The notes below the pieces were generated by a model, which saw only the letters and a program-made list of their open reading frames with translations, was not told where the DNA came from and searched no databases. Positions 55,711 to 64,000 of a stretch of DNA of 64,000 nucleotides are shown here, piece after piece (within the stretch, counting starts at the first letter, position 1; every line of letters starts with the position of its first letter). Both the position numbers and the translations under genes were made by a program. The stretch is taken from the NCBI RefSeq assembly GCF_029873635.1, contig NC_080422.1:15469936-15533935 (forward strand). Direction: 5' to 3'. This stretch comes from Malania oleifera (lineage: Eukaryota > Streptophyta > Magnoliopsida > Santalales > Ximeniaceae).

Positions 55711-58389
55711 TGTAATGACCTGCTTATCTCACTACATAATTAATCATGTTAAACACTCTAATACCACCTGGACCCATGGGTAATGGGGACACACCTGTCA
55801 TACACAGCGGAAACCTAAGCAGCAGTAAATATAAATTCCATTCACCAAACCATAAAGTACATTATACTAGAGTCCCTACATTCCATCATATATTGTTTAA
55901 ATATACAATCCCCAAAATCATCCAAAGATGAAACTAGAATCTAATACCAAAAACCAGCTGATCATAGTTCAAAGAACTCACCCTCCTAATAGGGTGGCAA
56001 ACACTGCCTCAATGGCGGCCTCGGTCCGCCAGTCTTTCTGGGTTCCCTGAAATAGTTTAAGCTGGGGTGAGACACCTCTCGGTAATGGAAATAAACCAAA
56101 TACAGTTGTGTGGCAACATGAATATTTACGTGTTATCATAAATATACAGTACATGTCACATACTTGAAAACATCGATTATAGCATAATTGAGTAAACATA
56201 TAATTTCATAATTCTACTAGATCATACTGTGTCTAACTGTTCATAAAATCATCTGTTATAACTAGTAATTCTGAAATTTACCCAGGATAAATAGCTAACT
56301 GATGTCATGTATTGCCCCCATGATGGGTTGTGCAGCTCGAAGGCGGGACCCGATAATGGCTAGCCGACCACTACCAAGTCAAAAATGTCTGTAAGTACAA
56401 TGGGCCCGCCACATCCTAGTCCAGACTGCCAGGTGGACGTCTACAACTCTACACTAAAAGTCACATCGACTATCCATCTCCCACCCCCTCTACTAGTAGG
56501 GGCAGTTAGCATAAGTCTGAACAAAACTAAACTGTATAGCTATGGTACCGTGCTCCTAAAACTGATCTAAACTATCATCCGGGTTCTGATAACATATAAT
56601 ACATGAAAATATACTGTTCAAACATAAATATATTGATAGCTTTTTTCTGAATTCTATAATAACGTAAATAATTACAGTCTTGCGCCGATTACGTTCATAA
56701 TTGCGACCTTGTGCCAAAAACATGCATAATCCACGGCCTTGCGTCGGCTATCAATCATGGCATTGCGCGGAACATTTCATAGATACTGATCTGAATAAAT
56801 GTATTATTTATCATATATTCTGAAATCATAGTGTACTGTATTATCCTGTTATTCCTGAAATAACTGCAAATATGCTTTTCCTATAAACTTGATTTAACAT
56901 AATACAATTTGCGTAAAATAATATCCATGCCACACAATGATGAATAAAACCATAAATTCCATTCTGAAATCATATTTCCTGACATTTCATACTGAAAATA
57001 CATATTCTTGTATAACAATAGTATTTTCCTAAATATACATTTTTACAAATATGCTCATATATAATACATGCTTCCTAAAAATTAATTTTCTAATAAGTAA
57101 TAATAATTTTCATGGAAAATAACTACTTTAGTTTACTCCCTTACCTGACTACTGAAAAGCCCTTACAGTGTCTAGTCCTACACCCGCAGGATTCCCCGTT
57201 CAACAGCCTGAAAACAATATCTCCCTGAACAAAACTTCAGTATTTCTCCGTGTACTACATTTCTTATAACTATGGAACAGCCAAATTGTAACATCCTCAA
57301 AATTCTCACCACTTTTTTTTTATATATAATAACAAATTACTCTAATATTTGAATATAATGGGCACCCCTATGCAGCGGAAAAACATAATCACATATACAT
57401 ATATATACAATACCAGAATTCAATATTTTCAACCATAGCTGCATAATACATCTCTCTCTCCAGTGTCAACTACCCCAAAAATACAAAACACTGCACAAAC
57501 TTACCCTCTAACCAGGGTAATCAAATAAACTTTTTATCTGCGAGCCTGATCTGCTCGCCCAGCTGCTCACCTGAAAAATGTTAAAGTCATGGGGTGAGTC
57601 GACGCTCAGTAAGTGGAAATATGCTATTACTAGTGTGTGGCAACTAAGTTAGGAATACTGTTTAAATAACAACTGAACTATAATACAATAGTAAATCTGT
57701 AAAGCATATCTTTCTTTTCACAATTTAAAATATAACTGTATCATCTGTTTTTACTACTTTTCATACTGCTAATATCATACTATACTCACTAGATACTATA
57801 AAACTGTACACATATACATAACTGTGCTTTATCCCTGGAACTCTGTATGTCATGATTTGACCCCTTATGACAAGGTTGTGCGGCCCGTGGGCGGGACTTA
57901 ATTTGGTCGGCCCTCCAGATAAGTCAATATACTCTACACTACCTCAGCCCCGGCCAAACTACATACTCTCTTAGGCGCGGGACTGGCTGCTACCTTGTCA
58001 AACCAGCCCCCCTCAACCCAACGAACTAGGGAGTTGCATACTCTCCGAGCACGATTGACGGTACCCACACACTATCTGAGATATGTGGTTGCACTCTATC
58101 TGTATCTAGCAAAGGTAGCGTACTCTGTATTCTTTATCTGTATCTGTCTATAATTATTCCTCAGGGATCTGATACTATATATATACAAATATACTTTTTT
58201 ACTGTTTTCATCATGTTTCCAAAATTACCATAACGCTATCTTTCTGTACTGTAAACTCTGTAATCTCTATTTTGGTATCAGTAGCATTTTGATGCTATCT
58301 CTGTATATCTGTCTGTATACTTTATCTATATAATCTGTCTATATACTCTGTCTATATACTTTGTATGTTATGGTAATAGGAAACATGGC

Positions 58390-58620
58390 AAACTATAAAT
58401 ACTGTATATACTGTTTTGAATAAAGTTGTGATATAATGATCTGAGTAAAACTGTAATATATTGTTATGGATAAACATCTGTAACATACTGATCTATATAA
58501 AACTATAATATACTGATCTAAGTAAAACCGTAATATATTGTTCTAGATAAACATCTGTAATATACTGATCTGTATAAAATTATAACATACTGATCTGAGT
58601 AAAACTGTAATATACTGTCT
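58390..58620. repeat. Imperfect repeats of AAAACTGTAATATACTGATCT
   Basis: Eight or so units of about 25-28 bp within the 57287 solo LTR, alternating between GATCTGAGTAAAACTGTAA and GGATAAACATCTGTAA forms, which suggests a higher-order period. Confidence 0.75.
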
Positions 58621-58621
58621 A

Positions 58622-61081
58622 TGTAAAAACCCCAAAAAGAGATATAAAAGATTAGTGGATTGATTTTCAAAAATAAAAAAAATAAAAAATTAATTAATTA
58701 ATTAATTAAACGGATTTAAAAAAAAGGAAAAAATTAATTAAAATTAATTTTTATTTTATTAATAAAATATATTATTAATAATATTAATTAAATATATTAT
58801 TATTATTATATATATATATATATATATGTATATATAAGCTTCAGGTGAGTTCTTAACTTATTATTCACACCCCCCCTATCTTCTATCTTCTTCTTCTTCT
58901 TCTTCTTCTTTCCTTTCTTTTCTTCTGTTTATTTTTCTTGCAACGCAGGACACTCTCTCTCCTCACGTTCTCTCTCCCTCTCTCCACGATTTCGTGATGG
59001 ATTTTCGCCCGACCGAAAATTCGAAGATACCACTGGACTCCATTCACCGCTACCGTCATTTCTATCGGAGCGGATTGGTGGTAGGGGCGGCGTAGGCGTA
59101 TTCCCTGTGGTAAGCTATTTTCTCATTTTTCTTTAATTTCTTGCAAAATATAAGCCCAATTGACGAACAGACACCACCATGAGAATCTAGGGATGATTCT
59201 TTACAAGTCTAGTAGGACGGAATTCTCGTGGGGGTGTCGGGCCAAAACCCCAAATTTAGGATACGGGGGTTATTAAGGGGCTTATTTTTAATTAATTAGT
59301 ATTAATTTAGAAATGCTAAAATATTAAGCATCTGAAACTGAAGTAGGATTTCTAGAATTTAGGGCCCGGGTAAGCGCCGCGGGTGTAATTTTGGGACCCA
59401 CAGGCAAAATTTAGAAAATTAAGTGTGGATATTAAATAATAGTTTAAATATTAATTTGAGGTATATGGAGCCTAGGGAAGGCTAGATGAGTATTATTTTG
59501 AAGAAATAAATTAATTAATCTGGGAAAATTGTAAATTACAGGAGTTAAATTTCGGGCGCCAAGGGCGTAGGATTTAGGTCATAACGAATTTCTCAGTAGT
59601 CAGGTAAGGGAATAAACTAAAGCAGTTATTTTCTATGCAAATTATTATTAATTATGAGTAAATTTATTTTGATAAAAGCATATGCTATATTGTTTATTAT
59701 GAATGAAATGTGCGATTGGGAAAATACTGCTATGATGATTAAAATATATATGTATGTATGAGGTGTCGGAAAATCACGATTTTAGAATATGAAGTATGAC
59801 TTTTAACAGCATATATGTGGTATGAATATTATTTTACGTGAAATGTATTATGATATGAAGGATTTTACGAACAAAGCATGATTTCAGGTATTATGAAAAG
59901 ATGAGTTATGTTGTGATGAATTTGACGAATATATGATAAATGATTTATTTTCAGAATATATATATATATACACCTGAAACGATTTTGGCACAAGACCATG
60001 TATTTATGTTATCGGCACGATGCCATATTTATGTTATCGGCACGAGACCGTATTTATGTTATCGGCACGAGGCCGTATTTATGATATCGGCGCGAGGCTG
60101 TATTTATGCATGATTTCGGCACGAGACCGTAATTACTATATTTTCGGCACGAGGCCGTAATTACTATATTTTCGACACGAGGTCATAATGATGTTATATA
60201 TATGATCATGTATTATATGTTATCATAACCAGGATGTTAGTTTAGTTCAATTCAAGGGCTCGGTACCGTAGCTATATTGTAGATCAGATATCTACGTCAG
60301 ATTAGTGCTAATCATCTCACGAGGGGATGGGAGATGGACAGTCGATGTGGCTTTCAGTAGAGTGTGGATGTCCACCTGGCAGTCCGGACCAAGGTGTGGC
60401 AGGCTTATCGTACTTACAGACATATTTGATTCCGCAGTGGTCGGCCAGCCATTGTCGGGTCCCGCCGTCGGGCTGCACAACCCCTCATGGGGGGTAATAC
60501 ATGACACCAGCTAGCTATTCATCCAGGGTATATGTTTTCAGTATTACCAGTATAACAGATGTTTTATGTAAGATATGATTTACTAGAAAATATGAAAGCA
60601 TGTGATTATTCAGTATGATATGATGAACGTTTACGAAATCTGAAATGTACTATATACATATAATTGCATTAAATATTCATGTTGCTACACAGCTGTATTT
60701 AGTTTATTTTCCCTTACTGAGAAGGGTCTCACCCCCAAACTTAATTAATTCTTCAGGAGCCCCTGAGAGACCGGCGGGTCAAGGCCGCCGTTGAGCTAGT
60801 GAGATTACCCTGTGAGAAGGGTAAGATTTTGTAATAAGGTCAGAGTTATTTTGTGTTCGAGCCTAAAGATATTTTGATGTATATGAGGATGTATAGAAGT
60901 ACAGTTTTATAATGTTATAGAAAGCTCTGGTATTATGCTTTATGGATGGATGTTTGGATTTTATGTTTACTGTTGCATAGAATTCCGCTGTGTTTAACAG
61001 GTGTCCCCACTACCCACGAGTTCGGGTTGGCCATTTGATCTATTATGTGACATTTTATGTGAAGAAATTGAGGGGCGTTAC
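58622..61081 (+). mobile_element. Innermost solo gypsy LTR
   Basis: It begins TGTAAAAACCCCAAAAAG and ends GAGGGGCGTTACA, 2460 bp. The flanks GTCTA (58617-58621) and ATCTA (61082-61086) match at four of five bases. It shares landmarks and + orientation with the solo LTR at 2600-4455: a TATA region (58808-58840), CT-rich leader (58880-58990), GGCTCGGTACCGTAGCTA (60258) and GGGTCTCACCC (about 60724). It carries a striking minisatellite (about 59975-60195). Confidence 0.85.
59975..60195. repeat. Minisatellite of TCGGCACGAGGCCGTA units
   Basis: About eight units of 24-33 bp, each with TCGGCACGAGGCCGTA (or GACCGTA) followed by TTTATGTTA or ATTACTATATT. Each unit has an inverted CGGC...GCCG core. 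Related but diverged units occur in the E LTR (56680-56765). Confidence 0.9.
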
Positions 61082-62492
61082 AATCTATATCTGTGTAATC
61101 AGTATAGTATGATATACTGTAAAAACTATATAAGTTCTTCATCACATAAATGTCTACTCAGGCCACACAAGCATTTAAAACTCATATTCTGTAAAACTGG
61201 GTAATAAGTTGGTATATACATATGTGTAAAATCTCTGCTAACATTATAAAAATTCTTAGCGTAGAATATTTCCCTTACCTTATCTCTGAAAAGTCTCTAC
61301 TGTACTCTAGCCCTATACCCACAGGGTTCTCCACTCAACACCCTAAAAACAACATCCCCCAGAACAAAACATCAATATTTTTCTGCATATAACATTTCTT
61401 ATAACTGTAGGGAAAACATACTTTGAATAAAATGCCTTACCCTGAGTTTGGGATGAATTTCAAACCACTTTCACCGATGATCCACCAGGAGCATCGTGGT
61501 GGTTTCAGATGGTCAATTCGGCGTAAAATAGGGTCGGGATCGAAGAAAGACGGAGGAAGGGGCTAGAGACAGAAAGAGAGGGTTTCCTGCGCTGAATTTC
61601 CATCAAAAATCCGGGTTTTCACTATTTATAGGGCCGAATTCGTCGACAAGGCATATCACCTCATCAACGAGTCCTTAAGAAATTTCGTCGACGAACTTCC
61701 TCCCTCGTTGAAGAATTTTAGACTGCTCAAAAACCTCTTTCGGTACTTTTCGTCGACGAGGCGTGACTTCATCGACGAGGTCCCCTTATGCACTCGTCGA
61801 CGAATTCCCTATGTTCGTCGACGAGGCCTTGTGTAAGAATTCTGAGTTATTATATCCAATGCAATGTCGTCGCGTTCGTCGACGAAGCCTGCTGCCACCT
61901 TCTGTTTCTATTTCCATTTCCCTTCCTCTTTATTATTTAAAAACCATTATTTTTCGGGTCGTTATACAAATATTGAATAAAAAGTCTTACCTTGAATTTA
62001 GGATGAAATCTAAGGCAGCCCCACCAACAATCCACTCCAGCAGACTTGAAGAGAACTTTCCCAAGAGTGTCGTGGTGGCCTCGGATCGTCGAACCGGCAA
62101 GAATCTAGCCCAAAATCTTAAAGAGAAGGGGGAAGGGACGAACAGGAGAGAGAGAGTGAGTGATTTTCAGCTTGATTTCTGAGGAAAATTCTGAGTTTAG
62201 ACTATTTATACACTGGCTTTCGTCGACGAGACACGTCACTTCGTCGACGAGGCCATGAAAGAAGTTCGTCGACGAATGCTTACTCCTTGTCGACGAAATT
62301 AAGAATTGAAATATAGTCTCTCGACATCTTCTCGTCAACGAGACACGTATCCCCATCGACAATCCCCTAAAGCGTGTTCGTCGATGAACGTCCTGTGCTC
62401 ATCGACAAGACCCTGTTTAAATTCCAGATTTAATTCCTTCTTTTCTCTCCTCCTCCTATTATTAAATTACAATAATTATTCGGGTCTCTACA

Positions 62493-63029
62493 GGTTCTCA
62501 TTCCAGTTGAAATTATTCCTTTGGACACAAGATGCTCTACTTGAATTGATATATTTTTGTTAATGCCTTATTTCTTGACAATTGCTGCCACTACTGACTA
62601 ATTATGAACGATCAAAGCTTCTTAGGAAACTTAGTGAAGCCAATCAGCAGAATCGATTCCTTAAATGACGGGTTTTGTGAATCTTTACTGGTTTTGCTCA
62701 TTTTGTTAGCTATTAATTGGATGGAAGTTCACAATAGTTACTATTAAGTGAGTATCCCTATAGCATTATTGACACTAGAGTAGAATTGATCCTCCATGAT
62801 ATCAATCACATATATTTGACCAAATGCATTGTGTCCATGCTCCTTTTTAGGATAGCTTTCAATTAGAAGTGATTTTACAGTTTAAAATTAGTTGTAGGTT
62901 TGTCTTTTACATTTTTTGGGCAAGCATATTTTTGGTTTTGGAAATTGATTCTGGACCTAAAATCACTTTTGAAGGAAGCAGGTTAAGGAAGCTTCATTTA
63001 ACTCCTTGTTGATTTTGAACTTGAACTGA
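62493..63029. other. Non-coding gap right of the nest
   Basis: No gene is called. A short open stretch (62579-62666, reading LTNYERSKLLRKLSEANQQN) looks coding-like but lacks splice sites and is closed by a stop. Otherwise AT-rich sequence with nothing recognised. Confidence 0.4.
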
Positions 63030-63560
63030 CATTTTTTTTTTGTTTTGTTTATAATAATAGAAAAATGATTTCACTATAAAAGTAAGAATGTACAAAAAGG
63101 ACAATAAGGAATCCTCCTTCCCAAAATAGAAGAAACAAAAAGTAGAAAGAACAAAAGAAGGAAAAGACATTAAACCAACAAAGGTAGCCAAAACTTGTTA
63201 TAAAATTTTACTCCTTTAAAGCAACCAATGCCAACACACCAAAGATATGCAAAGTAATGAATCTTATCTCATAATAAAGGATTCAACATCTTCCCAGTAA
63301 ATATATGTGCATTATATTTCAACCATTAACCTGCAACAATGGGAAAAAAATGCACATCTCCACACAGCCACGACATCCTTGCATCTACCAAAACTAGAAA
63401 AAGAGATTACCAACAAATTCTCTACCATACCCAGGCAAACCCAAATTTCTCCTAATAAACCAAAAAGCTTATTCCACACATTTCAAGAAAGACCACAGTG
63501 CAAAAATAGATGAGAAACTATTTGAAACATAGAACACACAGCTGGAGAAAGTGCCTTTGA
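63030..63560 (-). mobile_element. LINE 3' fragment
   Basis: On the minus strand HLFLHC, VWNKLFGLLGEIWVCLGM and later patches match the zinc-binding C-terminal region of plant L1-type ORF2. The forward T-run at 63032-63040 would be the poly(A) end. It has the same block order (GGAATCCTCCTTC, then AAATAGAAGAAACAAAA) as the fragment at 12205-12970, so both belong to one subfamily. Truncated and dead. Confidence 0.7.
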
Positions 63561-64000
63561 TCTTAATTTTAAGAAACAACCAAAAATGGAGCTCATGTGT
63601 AAATATCACACCACATCAACATCTTCAACAGTAGAAGAAGAACAAGAAGAAAAATAAGAAGAAAAGGAAGAGGGGTAGGGGGAGGAGGAGGAAGAGAAGG
63701 CATACCTTTTTGTAGGCGGCGGTGGGTAGCGACGGTTCTACGTATGACCGTGGGTAGCAGCGGCGGTGCGTGGCAGCGGAGGGTTCTGTGCAGGAAGGAC
63801 CAGACAAGGGCTTCATGCAGGGAGGAGGGCTTCAATCGTGCAGGGAGTTGGGAGAGGGGTTCTATGGAGGAGGGAATAGTTAGGGATTTGGGATTTCAGT
63901 GCGAAAGGGAAGAGGGTTTAGTTCTGCATAAGGCCTTTAGTGACGGTTTCAAAAACCGTCACTAAAACATAATTACTAGTAACAGTTTTCTAATAGTAGA
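63561..64000. other. Window edge with CACTA-like inverted repeat
   Basis: A perfect 14-bp stem, TTTAGTGACGGTTT, pairs with AAACCGTCACTAAA at 63936-63966 around a very short loop. This is the subterminal motif found in many eudicot CACTA (En/Spm) transposons. A weaker copy (CTAGTAACAGTTTTC) follows at about 63977. Left of it is a GAAGAAG-rich and then G-rich stretch with overlapping ORFs and no recognised domain. The rest of the element, if real, lies beyond the window. Confidence 0.5.

Larger units (their letters stand above)
57287..61966 (-). mobile_element. Solo gypsy LTR inside the E LTR, itself interrupted
   Basis: Forward TGTAACATCCTC at 57287 and TTTTCGGGTCGTTATA ending at 61966, flanked by the perfect 5-bp duplication CAAAT (57282-57286 and 61967-61971). 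The LTR proper is 57287-58621 plus 61082-61966, about 2.2 kb. TATA (forward TATTTATA) at 61623-61630 is followed by about nine TCGTCGACGA-like motifs (61633-61890). Minisatellite-like CTGTATA repeats lie at 58270-58620. Confidence 0.85.
55711..62492 (-). mobile_element. 5' LTR of gypsy element E, interrupted by nested solo LTRs
   Basis: Forward TGTAATGACCTGC at 55711 and GGGTCTCTACA ending at 62492. The LTR proper is 55711-57286 plus 61972-62492, about 2.1 kb; the middle is a later insertion. TATA (forward TATTTATA) at 62203-62210 is followed by TCGTCGACGA-like motifs (62220-62400). A minisatellite-like GCGCCGATTACG / CACGGCCTTGCGTCGG block lies at 56680-56765. Flanks do not form a site duplication, as expected if only one end of E remains. 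Confidence 0.7.

Noticed and set aside
59975-60195. CRISPR-like repeat array
   Set aside because: Units are contiguous and degenerate with no unique spacers, in plant nuclear DNA. This is a minisatellite.
63593-63965. Three overlapping ORFs near the right edge
   Set aside because: They arise from GA-rich low-complexity sequence next to a CACTA-like end; none has a domain.

Overview
The window is nuclear DNA of a eudicot plant. The host genes are plant genes with plant-type introns (a plastid MAR-binding filament-like protein and an intronless PPR gene). The rest is mostly Ty1/copia and Ty3/gypsy LTR elements, plant LINEs, an Au-type SINE, hAT- and MULE-type MITEs, and a decayed piece of plastid rps12. 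AT-rich intergenic DNA, (AT)n runs and many solo LTRs fit a medium-sized, repeat-rich, probably woody eudicot genome. The species cannot be named from sequence alone.

Layout. 1-620: 3' end of a copia element on the + strand. 1518-~8800: a broken minus-strand copia element (A). It is interrupted by a + strand gypsy-type solo LTR (2600-4455, site duplication CCAAA) and by a 621-bp TRIM element (6948-7568). 9281-9498: a tRNA-derived SINE. 11372-18251: the MFP1 gene, four coding exons predicting 717 residues. Its 4.5-kb first intron holds two LINE 3' fragments in opposite orientations, a Tourist-like MITE and an 82-bp tandem duplication. ~19863-26905: a second minus-strand copia element (B). It carries a 2.1-kb + strand copia solo LTR (20318-22423, ACTTT) and, in its 5' leader, a fragment of plastid rps12. 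28913-30342: a non-autonomous hAT element with a perfect 8-bp duplication. 31205-31647: a broken copy of Mediator subunit MED32. 32100-32816: a hAT-type MITE. 33640-35650: a gypsy pol fragment. 37822-38532: a MULE-type MITE with a 9-bp duplication. 38795-38992: an Au-type SINE. 40288-42567: an intact minus-strand PPR gene like Arabidopsis At1g71490. 43586-43880: a broken 2-oxoglutarate dioxygenase N-terminal fragment beside a hAT-like end.

From 44.1 to 62.5 kb lies a nest of LTR elements. The best preserved is an 8.7-kb minus-strand chromovirus (44712-53420, LTRs about 1.85 kb, site duplication GTGCT) set in an older related LTR. To its right are a + strand LTR (about 53562-55480) and an LTR at 55711-62492. 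The latter contains a solo LTR (57287-61966, CAAAT) that itself contains another (58622-61081). A LINE 3' end (about 63030-63560) and a CACTA-like inverted repeat (63936-63966) close the window.

The only two host genes that look functional are MFP1 and the PPR gene. Both are predicted to act in organelles, but nothing suggests that they work together. The most unusual observations are arrays of GTCGAC-centred palindromes just upstream of the TATA boxes in several LTR families, from both gypsy and copia elements, and the plastid rps12 piece inside a copia leader. All coordinates and identities come from reading the sequence by eye; no alignment or database search was run.
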